Shown: positions 42,256 to 54,180, counted from the stretch's first letter. The stretch: 64,000 bases of DNA from Calliopum simillimum (GCA_951812925.1 OX638369.1:620001-684000); one strand, 5' to 3'. The notes: generated by a model not told the origin, from the letters alone. A program made the numbers and translations.

Positions 42256-43304
42256 CATAAGTAAAATATATTATACATTGCGAAATTTAAGGATGACTGC
42301 TGCAATTATGCCGGTCGAAACGAAAAAGAGTCTTGTAGTTCAATTGATAGTTCCTCTTAAAACGTACTCAGAAGTTGTATATTCAAAGTTTGATTCTCAC
42401 TCGCTTCATAAACTGCAAGTTGCTTACAACAATGTTACACGTTATGTGTATGGCCTAAGGAGATATGACCATATTTCAGCATTTAGCAAGTGCATACACA
42501 ATTGCAATATAGCTGATTACCTTGTATTTAGAAAACTTTTATTTTTGCATAAACTAGTCTATACTAAAACACCAAATTACCTTTATGAGAAACTTCAATT
42601 TTGTCAACTAACTAGAAACTTGAATCTAATAGTCCCAGCCCATATGTATTTAAGCTCATCCAGATCATTTTTCATTAGCACTATTCGTTCATGGAATTCC
42701 TTACCTCGTAATATTAAACAAGTGTCGAATAGTAAAAGGTTTAAGCAATTAATCTTCCAACATTTATCCTAAATCTATGCCTCTTTCTGCCACTATCCTT
42801 ATTTTTAAATCTTTATCTCTTACTATATTATACTTCTTTTAATGTTTTTATTTAATTATTTAGTTATGTAATATTAATATTTATTTATTTTGACACAATT
42901 TATTATTAATTTATATTGGCTTTTATTAAGCTATCAAAAGAATTTTGTTTCTTATATGCTAAAACTATTAAGAAGAAATAAAATAAATAAATAAATAAAT
43001 AAAATAAAAGTCGTAAGTGCACCGTTTTTATTTTATTTTGATCCTTACCCTAGTCGTGTAACGCAACAGCTGTCAAATTTTTAGCGCGCTTTACAAATTT
43101 TTTGGTAAATTAATTAATTTCATAAAATAAAACAATTTCTACGCTGTAATTGCACAAAATAGCTCGTGGAACAATTCTGCTCATGCAGTAATCGTTGTTT
43201 TCTGGCAGCACATAAATTCAACTCCGTTTCCAGCTTCACATTGTGCGGTTGCGAAATATTGCAAACAACATCAATTCAATAACCTCAAAGCGCCTGTGGC
43301 TTGT

Positions 43305-44231
43305 ATGGCAGAAAAAGGTAATAAGCGGCTATTGGTGTCTCGAGACTTGGTACAAGAGGAATCTGTTAAGCGTTTTCATTCTCCGGCGTTCCAGTCAGCG
43401 TTCACAGAAACTACAACGCAAAGTATGCCTACGACTAATGCAAGTATGTCTACCGGCACCTCGTCTCCCGTTCAGGCCGATATTTTTTCTTGGGCCGTTT
43501 TTAAGGAACACCTAACTCAAACGCTTGACGAAAAGTTAGCCGATGTCGCTAAGAAAGATGACCTCGCCTCTTTAACAAATGACGTGCAAGTCCTTAGAGA
43601 GGAAAACTCCCAGTTAAAACTCACTGTTGAGTCGCTCGCAGCGAGACTACAATCCGTCGAAAAACACTATCGCAGTTCAAATATTTTGGTTTTCGGACTT
43701 CAAAGCAATAGCATAGCTGATGAAATAAATGAATTCACCGACATTTGCAAGAAAATTATGCGCATCTCGGTGGTTATTACATCATGCAAAAAAGCGCTGC
43801 ATGGGAAAATGCACGTTTTCACACTTGCGTCGCAACTGCAAGTTAACTCCATTCTGAAAGCTGGTAAGCTACTTAAGGGTTCAGATGTCTACGTTCAACA
43901 GAACCTTATACCTGAAGATCGTCTTAAAAGACGATGTCTGCGCATTTTGGCGAAGGATCTTCGTGCCAACAAAGAAATAAAAGTACGTTTAGGCAGTTTT
44001 TCAGTTTTCGTCCAAGATAAGTCATTTTATTTGGAAAGTGGTAACGTGGTCGCTATGTGCGAGGGTGACAAACGCATGCTAGAAGCAATCTTTACAAAAA
44101 TGAATCTCCAGTACAGCATCATCATCAAGCAACCCAGAGTTGCACATATAGCGGATGCTGCTCCTTCAGTAAGCTTGAATTTCCAAATTACTTCGCATAT
44201 GAAACTCTTTCGATATTTTCTTTTTACTTGA
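43305..44231 (+). CDS. LINE-C ORF1-like nucleic-acid-binding protein
   Basis: About 308 residues from ATG 43305 (MAEKGNKRLLVS). A Ser/Thr-rich N-terminus is followed by a coiled coil (about residues 80-125: REENSQLKLTVESLAARLQS), then an RRM-like region beginning RSSNILVFGL and CTD-like sequence (NLIPEDRLKRRCLRILAKDL). This coiled-coil/RRM/CTD order is that of L1-type ORF1 chaperones in CR1/Jockey-group elements. The last about 20 codons overlap degraded endonuclease sequence, so the true terminus is uncertain. Confidence 0.65.
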   Translation: MAEKGNKRLLVSRDLVQEESVKRFHSPAFQSAFTETTTQSMPTTNASMSTGTSSPVQADIFSWAVFKEHLTQTLDEKLADVAKKDDLASLTNDVQVLREENSQLKLTVESLAARLQSVEKHYRSSNILVFGLQSNSIADEINEFTDICKKIMRISVVITSCKKALHGKMHVFTLASQLQVNSILKAGKLLKGSDVYVQQNLIPEDRLKRRCLRILAKDLRANKEIKVRLGSFSVFVQDKSFYLESGNVVAMCEGDKRMLEAIFTKMNLQYSIIIKQPRVAHIADAAPSVSLNFQITSHMKLFRYFLFT

Positions 44232-44470
44232 AACTCATATTGTAAGTGATAAGCAAAACATATTTTATAAGTATTTTAGAGACTTCTATCTATATTGGGA
44301 AGGGGCTACTAGAACAAACAATGTAGGGCGTGCCAGTGGGGGTAGTCTTTTCGGCTTTCGAAAAATTTTGAAAAACAGTTATGGTATCGCTTTTAAAACC
44401 ATTATAGAAAGAAATTTCTAGGTCAGGAGATATTATCTTTGGCACAACTACTATAGTTTTTGAATGGTAG
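44232..44470 (+). pseudogene. LINE-C endonuclease remnant
   Basis: Frame pieces YFRDFYLYWEGATR and GRASGGSLFGFRKILKNSYG resemble the N-terminal half of LINE apurinic-type endonucleases. Stops and frame changes occur, and the catalytic centre and RT are absent. Confidence 0.5.
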
Positions 44471-45028
44471 AGATTATTTGGCATTGTATAATTTTTTGGA
44501 ACATGCGCTGAAATACATATATGTTATTATAAATGAATATAGCTAGGAGTCGTACAAACTTAAGTTATTTTTATTTTATTTTTAATCAATTTATGAAAAA
44601 TCTATATGCCTGTAACAAGTATATTATTGCATATTAGAGCCATCCTGACACACACGTTTCACGTATTGTCAGCATCTATTTATTGCTTCTCTTAATGTTA
44701 TAGAATAAGACATTGTATAAATATTGAATAAATAATCTAATCTAAATCTAATCTAATCCTTACTTTCCGAGTTACAAGTCTCTAAACTAAGGGTATCTCT
44801 CAATAACATACAAAGGATTTTTTTCGGATCGACAATGTATTTTATAACGAAAATTACGAGTCCTTGCGGACCAAGATTGGATACAAAACAAAAAATTTTT
44901 CATCAAACTAATTGTGAACAAAAATGTGACACAAAAATGAGTGCATCTTCTATTGATAGACTTTATCTATTGCTTATTTTTCTTTTTATGCCGCTTTTAA
45001 CCTTTAACAACCGAAAAAGTGCTATATG

Positions 45029-45864
45029 TAGTACACTCAATCTGGCATCAAAAAGGGTCTGAAAGTTCGAAGGTTGACCCCCGCTCTGATCTTTTGTCAG
45101 TAGTTAGTGGTCCATTAGAAAAGCTTAAATTCAAAATGTCGAGTCCCCCCACCCCCCCGTTTTTGAGAAACTCACACTTGTTCCTTGGATGATTCTAAGC
45201 ATTTTATGCCATGTGCACTTTTTTCGTTTTGCCTTTCACGGGGCTGCATCACTATGTTTCAAACGTTATATCATCGAGCCTGCTGGCCCAAAGAAGTCTT
45301 AACATGTCTTGTCTTGTTACATAGGTAAAAAGCAGTTGGCGTAGAAACGCGTCAATGCCGCGCTGGGCACGAAAAACTTAGACACAGAGACGCGCCAATG
45401 CCAACAAAAGGGTTGAAATGCAATGTATCTCCTAAACGGTGCATGGTAGAAAAAAAAAGTCTGTATAAATTTTGTAGTTTTATTTATGCTCTTTACTGTG
45501 AAAGAATTTGCGATGGTAAAAAAAAATTATTTGACCCTCAAAAATGCAAAAAAGTGAAAAAAAATGCATTTGTCGACTTTGGCGCCCTCTAACTTTGTTA
45601 CAGCAAGTTTTAGAGCTATGTTAATAATGACTAAAGTTATAGACAATTTAATTGTCTTCATTTTTTGTTCAATAAAATTTTCTGTGCGGCCTACGGTTTA
45701 GCCACAAAATCAAATCAAAAACTTTTTTGAGTTTCTCAAAAACGGGGGGTTGGGGGGACTCGACATTTGGAATTTAAGCTTTTCTAATGGACCACTAACT
45801 ACTGACAAAAAATCAGAGCGGGGGTCAACCTTCGAACTTTCAAATGCCAGATTGACTGTACTAC
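45029..45864. repeat. 836-bp palindrome
   Basis: GTAGTACACTCAATCTGGCA at the left pairs with TGCCAGATTGACTGTACTAC at the right. Stems continue through GAAAGTTCGAAGGTTGACCC, CCATTAGAAAAGCTTAAATT and CCCCCCCGTTTTTGAGAAAC. The left-arm phrase TTCCTTGGATGATTCTAAGC has a relative at 15240 (TTCCTTGGACAATTCTTAGC). Confidence 0.85.
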
Positions 45865-45929
45865 TAACGATAACCTTAAAATATTAATAGATATTTAATG
45901 CAAGCAGAATTCAGAGCTCAAATCTTTTT

Positions 45930-46150
45930 ACTTCAAAGCCTTAATGCATGCGTTGAAACTGGATTATGTAAAATACGTTTCCAAGGAATTTATGGTTGAC
46001 ATTATGTGCATATCTGAGAATGATATAAGTGATGTTTTCTACATCTCGAAAAACTACAACATTTTAAGAAACGATAGATTAAATCAAATAGGTGGTGGAG
46101 TAGCCATACATTGTAAGAATCATTTATATGCCAAAAATGTAAGATGTTGA
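45930..46150 (+). pseudogene. LINE-D endonuclease N-terminus fragment
   Basis: KLDYVKYVSKEFMVDIMCIS, then YNILRNDRLNQIGGGVAIHC, matches the start of an apurinic-type LINE endonuclease (the expected ET after CIS is altered). It ends in TGA at 46150. Isolated 3'- and 5'-truncated remnant. Confidence 0.6.
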
Positions 46151-46354
46151 AGATGACGAAAGTCACAAAAAGGCTCGTTTGCTGCAAGGCCGAGAGAACT
46201 ACACTCACAGTCAAAAAGACGCCGATTTTAGTTTTGTAAGATATTTTAAAATTATTATGTAAATCAATATTTACCCTTATTTAACTGCCCTAAGTTTAAT
46301 ATTATTAAGCTTAACATTATTAAGTTTAATATTATTAATAATATTTTCTGGCAC

Positions 46355-46990
46355 ACTTTTCGTTTTAAAATGGCTTAAACATTCTCAATCGGATTGAGGT
46401 TGGGGCTTTTGCCCGGCCATTTGCTTGACTTAATTCCCAAAAGGTCATTATATTTATTTGCCAACGCGAAAATAAATAGCTCGTTGTTGTAAATTTATCG
46501 AAAAAATAAAGCAAAATAAAGTAAGTGGGACATCTAGCAATTTCCAACGATGACCAGGTGCAGAATCATCTTGAAATATGACTTGCTAATTGTTTGCTTA
46601 GTCGGTCGTTGCTAGGTAAAACGCCGGTTTTAATGATGTCAATATAAACTGCGGAGTTAATATAACCTTCCAGGAGAGGAATCTCTCCAACCCATTGGCT
46701 TGTTATTACCCCCCAGACCACCACATATGGAGTGCTTTGTACACATTAAAAGATATATTTTTAATTTTTTCTGCGGCGTACCGTACATCCCAAATCGGAA
46801 CTGATGAGATTTGTTTTGCTCTCATTAGAGTATGACTTCAGCCCAATCGTTATACACCCAATTGTTTTTTTTTTCTTTAAACCAGTTTAATAAGAAAGAC
46901 CGCATTTTGTGTGTGAGAATCGGTTTTCTCGCAGGTCTGCGGGCAAAAAAGTTATAACCTCCCAAGCCGCACTGCACAGTTGAGGTGCTT
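46355..46990 (-). pseudogene. Tc3-like transposase remnant
   Basis: Read on the minus strand: STVQCGLGGYNFFARRPARK and PILTHKMRSFLLNWFKEKK resemble the Tc3-type second DNA-binding helix-turn-helix; near the other end SSKWPGKSPNLNPIENV matches the PDLNPIEN box with the catalytic-region D changed to N. Several frameshifts and stops lie between. Inactive. Confidence 0.7.
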
Positions 46991-46999
46991 ATTTCATAT

Positions 47000-48970
47000 T
47001 ATGGTTATTTTGATTTCCCAACAATTAAAAAAAAAGATAGTGCTCTAAGATATCGATAATATCTTTCAAATAAAAAAAAAAATTTTGCGAAAACGGGTTG
47101 AAACTCAAGTTTTCGTTTTAAATTTGCGTGTTTAATTTTTTGTTTGTTTAAAGTTTTTTTCAATTAATCTCAATTATTTAAATTGGCTTACGCCTTTTCT
47201 ATTTATGGTTTATGAAATCTACGCTACTTACAATCATTTTGTATTTTGCCTTGCCACTTTAATTTTAGGTTATGAAAGCAATTTTTAAGGCAGCGGTGTA
47301 GCGTACGAGTATGTATTTTAGGGTCAAAGCATAAAACATAAGCAAAGTTGATCTTAAAAGTTTTTTGAAAGATATCTGTGAGGTACAGATGAATAGGAAG
47401 CTGATTGTTGAGACCGCATATGGGTATTTCCACAGGCTACGGATATGACATTCGTATGAATATTTTTTAAAAATAATCAATTCCAGAGGAAACTTTGACT
47501 TTTTATTTGGTGCCTAATTTAGTACTAGGGGAGGACTATTATTGGAAAAAATCACGAGGTTGGCCAGGCATGCAGTACCAAAATACTAGTCATAAAATGG
47601 AAGTACTTTTGAGGTGCATGTACGAAAATTAAAAATTCTGCGAAATATGTAAGCAAATTGTTTTTTCTAAAAGTGTCAAAACTATGCTGAAACATTCTTC
47701 TTCATAATGCACTTTTCCTTAATAAAATATCTTCGTTAGTTTCTTTTACATAAGATCGGACGTGACATTCGGGACACGACAAATTTTTTCTTAGCAATAA
47801 TTCAAGAAGTGAAATACATAATTTTAGTTGTTTTAATGATATTTAGGTATTTAGCTATTGATGAGAAGTGTCTAACCTCCTTTGCATGAGTATAAAACCA
47901 ATTAACTCCATGAGTGTTACGATTAGCGCATTCGAAAAACAAAAGCATTTTGTAAAATAAATTTTTGGCTTTTGAGTCGTTTCTGTCAAACTTTTTTTTT
48001 TTGTACGTGTCCAATTTTATCGTCTGTATCTATGTGTGCGAAATTACGAAATCTAAGTATTTATAGCCAAAGTCGATTACAAATTTACCAAAAATATTAA
48101 GGAGATGTAATGAATTTTGATTTTGTGGCCGTGGACAGCCCAATTTTCCAGTGGATGTTATTTCTCTCAATACCATGTAAGTACATATGTACCAAATACC
48201 ATCCATCTGCATTAAATAGTTTCAGCCTTATGACGAATTATGTTAGGTCGTGACAGCGCCCATTTTTTCCAGCTATTATCCAACATTATCAAATAATAAC
48301 AAACACACTGTAAATGTTTCACGAAATTAACCGCGCATTTTCTAAATCGGAAGGGATATCCAAAGATACATACAAAATTTCAGTTTTATTTATATGAATT
48401 TATTACATATAATTGCGGACGTGACACAATTCAAACACTTATAACTTTCTCGATATGCTTTGTCGAGACTTAACATCTAAATATGTATTTTTTTAGTGCA
48501 TTATGATCTTGCTGAAGATATAGAGTTTCGATCAAGTGTGACCGATAATACATTAATGATAATTAGAAATGATATTTTTGGACTACGGACTACGACATTA
48601 GAACTTCACTTAAGCCAAAATGAAAAATTACCCTCATCTAGTCGCACTTTTATAATTTTATTTGTATAATTGCTGTTGCGAGGCAAATTTTAAGGTACAA
48701 TAATTAGAAATTAAATTATCTTAAGCTCCTCTTTTGCATAAAGAAAAAAGACTATTGAATATTTTTTCATAACTACCGTTACCTGCCACTAAAAATTTCG
48801 AGATTTTCAAGATTAAGAAATTTCAGTGAGTGCAGAAAACCAACATATTTTGGAGCATGTGGGGTTTTTCCACTCATCGGCTAAAAATCTCAATGTAATT
48901 GTTTCTATTACGAGTTGACTAACAAAACTTTGCTGATACAAAAAAATGTATTGAAATTAATGGTGATAGT
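47000..48970. other. Unassigned stretch
   Basis: AT-rich with scattered GGACGTGACA phrases (about 47758 and 48417) that may belong to an old repeat. No supported gene, TIR pair or RNA gene. Confidence 0.3.
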
Positions 48971-48973
48971 CCG

Positions 48974-49683
48974 GGAGCCGGCAATACTAAAAGTGCCGTC
49001 ATCGCGGATTCTGAAATTTTTAAAGCAAAATGGTAGTTTACACTAAGACGAATAAGAAAAGCTTGGTCAGCATGGTTGTAGCCTGGCAGAAATATTTTTA
49101 AATGATTTTTGAATTATTAAATTTTCGGAATGTTTTGCCGTCATCGCGGATTTTGATCAATCTTAATATTAATCGATGGTAAATTTCATAGCCATTCAGA
49201 AAAAATCCGGCCGACCAATTTTTTTTTTGCCAAAAATGACCGGCAGACCTATTTTAATGGTGGGTACAATTTCTCCGTTATCACGGAAATTTGTTTTTTT
49301 TTTTTTTGTTTTTTTTAATTTACGTGTTTTAATGTCAAATTTAAAAATATCTTGGTATGCGAGCTTAGAAACTGCCGGAAGTACCCACTGTCGCACCATT
49401 AAAATAGGTCTGCCGGTCATTTTCGGCAAAAAAAATTTGGTCTGCCGGATTTTTTCTGAATGGCTATGAAATTTACAATCGATTAATATTAAGATTGATC
49501 AAAATCCGCGATGACGGCAAAACATTCCGAAAATTTAATAATTCAAAAATCATTTAAAAATATTTCTGCCAGGCTACAACCATGCTGACCAAGCTTTTCT
49601 TATTCGTTTTAGTGTAAACTACCATTTTGCATTAAAAATTCCAGAATCCGCGGCATGACGGCACTTCTAGTATTGCCGGCTCC
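48974..49683. repeat. 710-bp palindrome
   Basis: GGAGCCGGCAATACTA to TAGTATTGCCGGCTCC. Stems continue through GTGCCGTCATCGCGGATTCT, TGTAGCCTGGCAGAAATATT and GACCGGCAGACCTATTTTAA to a T-rich centre near 49310. Right-arm copies differ by single bases and small indels only. Confidence 0.9.
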
Positions 49684-49960
49684 TCGCCTATGACTATGTA
49701 GAAAAGATAAAAAAGAATGACGATTAAAAATGAATTAAATGAAAGTATTTTTCCTGTTTTTCTTCCAGCCACCTCAGCGCAAAAGTTCGCTGAGGCACTC
49801 TGTATTATCTATGGATTCATCTTTTAAATACTTTTTAACCTAATGAATAGCTTTGTCCGTCTCCTGAAAAATACGTTTTGTAACACATGGGGTTTCAACA
49901 ATAACCGATTAAATAAATAATATACATATTAGCTGCTAACAACACTGAAACATTTCGCAG

Positions 49961-50260
49961 TCAAGACAGTTATTGGACCGCAAGGAGTTCGCGGTGCACG
50001 AACATTAACGTCTAATCAAAGCCAAGCAAAGGAAGTAGATCTACAACCACAAGATGAAGCAATCGTAGTTGTAGCATTCGCAAAACTGGGTCAAAATATC
50101 ATTTTCCTAAGCAGTGTGTCGAGATATGTATGAGTTGCTACTATGCTGCAATAACAACACGAAACTCATGCCTATAGTCATGGGCAGCATTACACAAAAA
50201 GCACTAAAAGGGAAAAACAACAGAAGAAATTACTGGTTAGTAAGTAAAAACATACTTGCG
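49961..50260 (+). other. Exon-like open segment, unrecognised
   Basis: After an acceptor-like TTTCGCAG the frame KTVIGPQGVRGARTLTSNQS, then KEVDLQPQDEAIVVVAFAKL, stays open about 170 nt with balanced codon use unusual for this AT-rich window. It stops at TGA about 50133; another frame continues HFPKQCVEICMSCYY. A GGTTAGTAAG donor-like site lies at about 50232. It could be a decayed host exon or retroelement gag. I do not recognise it. Confidence 0.2.
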
Positions 50261-50407
50261 CAAACAGTGTGTATTTTCTAGCCTTTAACCTTCACCCGGT
50301 CTATCCCAACATACTGTGAAAATTTCAGCAAAATGGGTCGAGTAGTTTTCGAGGCTATAAAAGACGAGCATATAAACTTTAATCTTCTTCTTCTCCTCCT
50401 TACTATA

Positions 50408-50513
50408 GGGGTTATCGTGAATAAATATTCCCGGGGAATTTTCTCAGACTGCCGTGCATTCTCTATTGAAGTTTCAGAAAATTCCCCGGGAATCTTGATT
50501 CACGATAACCCCC
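50408..50513. mobile_element. About 105-bp hairpin MITE
   Basis: GGGGTTATCGTGAATAAATA with TTCCCGGGGAATTTTCT pairs with AGAAAATTCCCCGGGAAT and TTGATTCACGATAACCCC. TA-rich flanks (CTATA on both sides) suggest a TA target. Confidence 0.75.
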
Positions 50514-50794
50514 TCTATAATATCGTTGGTACGGATTTTTGTCATTACTTTACGTCTTAATCACTAAACGTTTTGATACCATATCCGCATAACATGTTTG
50601 CACGTATTGGGTGCTCCGATAAGTTTAAAAAACAATGAGGGGATCAGACAAGGGGGTGTTGTTCCCCCCATACGCCTAAACCACTAGATATATCAAAACA
50701 AATAAAAAACTACTTAAGCCGATAGCCCTAGCAGCTGGTGCTTATATTAAATGTAATTTTAATTATATTAAATTAAATATAATAATAATAATAA

Positions 50795-51295
50795 ACTTGT
50801 AAGGGTGTAACTTTTGGTCTGGCCAAAAAATAAATACCCTACACTGCAGTGTTTTGAAAATTTTGCTTATAAGGGAGGTTCCACGCCCCCTTGCCCGAAT
50901 TTGCCCAGTTTTTCCTTAGAGCTTGCGCTTACAATACGTAGTATTTATGTGTATTTTGGTTGCATTGTCGTGAAAATTACTCTTAAAGTTGCATTTTGAA
51001 TATATTTTTTGTATGGGCGGTAGGCGTGTCCGTTGACCGATTTTGCTCTTTTTTAAACCCACGAGCTAACTTTGACAACTGTGACAGTGAACTAAATTAC
51101 TTTTTACCTTGCTCAGTTTTCCCAAAAAATGTATTTCCACACACAGCCAGCCACCCAGCCAGACAGACGGACATTGCTATATCGACTCAGGAGGTGACGC
51201 TGATCAAGAATATATATACTTTCTATATCTGCCACGCCTCCTTCTCTGCGTAACAAACGGAAGTACAAAGTGAATATACCCTGGGTGTAGGGTAT
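50795..51295 (-). repeat. Best-preserved copy of the interspersed repeat
   Basis: One end has GGGTGTAACTTTTGGTCTGG and ACCCTACACTGCAGTG; the other has CAGCCAGACAGACGGACATT, ATCGACTCAGGAGGTGACGC, TGATCAAGAATATATATACT and CCCTGGGTGTAGGGTATAAA. About 500 bp, non-coding. It supplies the order of the modules found scattered elsewhere in the window. Confidence 0.6.
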
Positions 51296-51395
51296 AAAAA
51301 TGTCGGGTCGCATTATGGAGCGTTACACCCCACGTACAAAAGCTGCGTACTAAAAAACAGTTAGAACTCTATATTTCCACACTTTAGGCAGATAT

Positions 51396-53129
51396 CACTA
51401 GTTTACAAATGATTAAAATTTTTTTTCCCAGCAAATGCCGTTACTCATTTTATATGGAAAATGGGCTGCTGATTCCGAAAATCGAATTTTTTTTTTTTTA
51501 TTTCGTGTCGTTTTCGAGATATCGGTCATTTTCAGTTTTTGGACCAAAAAAAAAAGATAGTTCCACTTAAATACAAATATCTCAAGAACCAATGTTTGTA
51601 TTTAAACAAATAATATGTCATATTAAAGGTAATTAAATTACTTACAAATGATACTCACGTCACTTTTTGGCTGGTTTGTTAGTTTCGATGAAATAAATTG
51701 ATTTCTGAAAAAAAGAGTATATTTTTCCGAAAAAGTTACAAAAATGTTTAAATCAACTGCAGATTTTTACAAGAAAAAAAAATTTTAAAAATCATTTTGT
51801 ATTTTTATATCATAGTCTATAAATTTGTTAGGCAAATAAAATACTATTTAAGAAAATCGATGGAAAAATGCAAAAGTTGTATACAATTCATTGATAAGTT
51901 ACCAAAATGCGTTTTTCCCTATTTTTCCGTTTTTTTGTAATAAACTGTTCGAAAATTTGAAACTTTTTGTAAAAGAAATTAGAAAATCCAAAAAATTCTT
52001 AAAGAAGGCATTAAAAGGAAATACCAGTGCCTCGCCGTTTTTCTCTAGCACGTCAGATTTTTTTTTAATCGATTTGTGAAGTTTTTTAATCCACTGTACA
52101 TGAAAAAACAGAAATAACGCATTCTTGTGTTGAATCGATGAATTTAACTATATGATCCTTACATCTGAGGTGTATCATGTCTTCAGCAAACTTATGCAAG
52201 ATACTACGCGGAATATTTTTGTAGACAATTTTAACCCTCTCAAACCCCCACATGTAGGTCAAAATGACCTTCATGTGGGGGTCAAAATGACCCACATGTG
52301 AGGATTTTAGAGGGTTAAAATTTTCTACAAAAATATTCCTCGCAGTATCCTGCATAAGTTTACTGAACACATAATACACCTCAGATGTAAGGATCATATA
52401 GTTAAATTCATCGATTTAACACAAGAATGCGTTATTTCTGTTTTTTCATGTACAGTGGATTAAAAAACTTCAAAAATCGATTAAAAAAAAATCTGACGTG
52501 CTAGAGAAAAACGGCGAGGCACGGGTATTTCCTTTTAATGCCTTCTTTAAGAATTTTTTGGATTTTCTAATTTCTTTTACAAAAAGTTTCAAATTTTCGA
52601 ACAGTTTATTACAAAAAAACGGAAAAATAGGGAAAAACGCATTTTGGTAACTTATCAATGAATTGTATACAACTTTTGCATTTTTCCATCGATTTTCTTG
52701 AATGATATCTTATTTTCTTCACAAATATATAATCTATGATACAAAAAAAAAATATTATAAAAAAGTTATGTCTTCTTGTATAAATTTGAAGTTGAATTTG
52801 ATTTTTTCTTAATTTTTTCTTAAATTTTTTTTAGAAATCAATTTATTTCACCGAAACTAACAAACCAACCAAAAAGTTATGTGGATGTCATTTGTAGGTA
52901 ATTTAATTACCTTTAATATGACATATTATTTGTTTAAATACAAACATTGGTTCTTGAGATATTTGTATTTTAATGGAACTATCTTTTTTTTGGTCCAAAA
53001 ACCGAAAATGACCGATATCTCGAAAACGACACGAAATAAAAAAAAAAATGCGATTTTCGGAATCAGCAGCCCATTTTCCATATAAAATGAGTAACGGCAT
53101 TCGCTGGGAATTTTGGCTGTAAACTAGTG
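51396..53129. repeat. 1.73-kb palindrome
   Basis: CACTAGTTTACA to TGTAAACTAGTG. Stems run through CAGCAAATGCCGTTACTCAT, TTTCGAGATATCGGTCATTT, AATATGTCATATTAAAGGTA, TTTTTCCGTTTTTTTGTAAT and GTTGAATCGATGAATTTAAC to a small central hairpin at 52240-52315 (CCCCCACATG, AGGTCAAAATGACC). Paired 62-residue open frames at 51891 and 52470 are simply the two arms. Confidence 0.9.
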
Positions 53130-53639
53130 TATCAATTCAATACTTGGTGCAAGGCCAGTGCAAAATGTGAGGGATAAGACAAGGGAAGTTGTACCACCCA
53201 CACAATAATAAAAACTTAAAATATTTTATCATCGCACCGAAAGACTTGGCAGATAGATGTAAATATTGTTTATCAAACACCTTACGAAATGTGGGGGAGT
53301 CTTACGAAAGGACCCAGCACTTGTATGTAAGTATGTATTCTCCTTTAACTCCTAGGAGGAGCATAGGGCCAATAAAGTAGTTTTTTATATATACGATTAA
53401 ATTGATTGATTTTGACAACTATTACTTACGAGGTTTTCGAGGCGTTTACTCGTTTTAAGAAATACTCATTCTGTTCCAATTTTAATAACAATGATGTTCA
53501 TATTTTAGAGTTCATATATAGGATTTGTCAATGGTAAGGAAAGTGTTCATATTTAGGGGTGTTGATATGTTGGGATGTTAATATTATCGCGAGTTCACAT
53601 GTTTCATATTTTGAGTTTTAAATATTTTTTTGTATGGGT

Positions 53640-54180
53640 GATGAGCGTGTTCGCTTACCAATTTCACACATTTTCAATCTCACGAGCCAACTTTGATGAC
53701 GCAGGGAGTGAACCGAACTTCATCGAATTATCTTCCTTTATTTTTCCGTGAAAAATATTTCCACAGACAGCCAGCCGGACAGGCAGACAAACAGACGGAC
53801 AAGACTACATCGATTCATGAGGCAACGCTTATCCAGACTACTTATACATCGAGCTCTAACCGCCAAAAAGACTTAACACTAAAGAAACGATTTCGGATTT
53901 TCTGTTTTTGATGAAAATCGATAATTTGTGACCATACGCATCTTCCCTTCAAATTTCATAACTGTAAAAAGTACCATTACGAAGATATAGCGTAAGCAAT
54001 TTTAACTTTTGCACTACAATGTATGCAAAGAAAATTCAGAAAAAGCTTCTACTGTAAAATTTGTTTTTTGTCGATTGAGCGTTTTTGGCGGTTAAGGCTC
54101 GATATATACTTTTCCATACCTGCCATGCCCCTTCTCTGCGTTCTAAAAGGAAAGACAAAGTGAATATTCCCAGCACAGCA
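53640..54180. repeat. Interspersed-repeat copy split by a hairpin
   Basis: ACAGCCAGCCGGACAGGCAG with ATCGATTCATGAGGCAACGC (53765-53830) and, after the hairpin, TATACTTTTCCATACCTGCC with ATGCCCCTTCTCTGCGTTC (54100-54145) reconstitute the module order seen at 51150-51250. Confidence 0.6.
53845..54107. repeat. 260-bp foldback inserted in the interspersed repeat
   Basis: ATCGAGCTCTAACCGCCAAA pairs with TTTGGCGGTTAAGGCTCGAT. The inner stem is weaker (CAGAAAATCC region) with a loop near 53970. It interrupts the TATATACT site of the surrounding repeat. Confidence 0.7.

Larger units (their letters stand above)
40160..42772 (+). pseudogene. LINE-B reverse transcriptase remnant
   Basis: Before the hairpin: NEPGDFRPISILSCLSKVCE and AFQSGFRQGHSCLTAVL. 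After it: ITDDIRLSLEKDH, motif A LDFSKAFDSVNH, motif B CGVPQGSILGPLLF, motif C YADDIQLYLS. The frame is exactly preserved if one TTAA is kept. A deletion near 40905 and frame changes at 40995 precede the TIR insertion. The C-terminal part (42260-42772: IYYTLRNLRMTAA, VPLKTYSEVVYS, LHKLQVAYNNVTRYVYGL, RSWNSLPRNIK) is the usual CR1/L2 thumb and tail. Confidence 0.8.
40160..43008 (+). mobile_element. LINE-B: CR1/L2-like non-LTR retrotransposon, 5'-truncated, with two insertions
   Basis: RT sequence begins about 40160, is split by a TTAA hairpin (40373-40500) and a 1.2-kb TIR element (41042-42255), resumes at about 42257 and ends at the stop 42770-42772. The 3' UTR ends in (AAAT)n (42970-43005), the microsatellite tail usual for CR1/Jockey-group LINEs. 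Confidence 0.8.
43030..44765 (+). mobile_element. LINE-C: non-LTR retrotransposon, internally deleted
   Basis: It has a 5' leader (43030-43300), ORF1, a short endonuclease remnant (about 44180-44470) and then a 3' UTR ending in TAATCTAATCTAAATCTAAT repeats (44730-44760). The whole RT region is missing, so it is a deletion derivative with both ends present. Confidence 0.65.

Noticed and set aside
44725..44762. TAATCTAATC repeats as telomere-like sequence
   Set aside because: Short, impure and placed at the 3' end of a LINE; a LINE tail explains them.
51891..52658. Two nearly identical 62-residue frames on opposite strands
   Set aside because: They are the two arms of the 51396-53129 palindrome, not genes.
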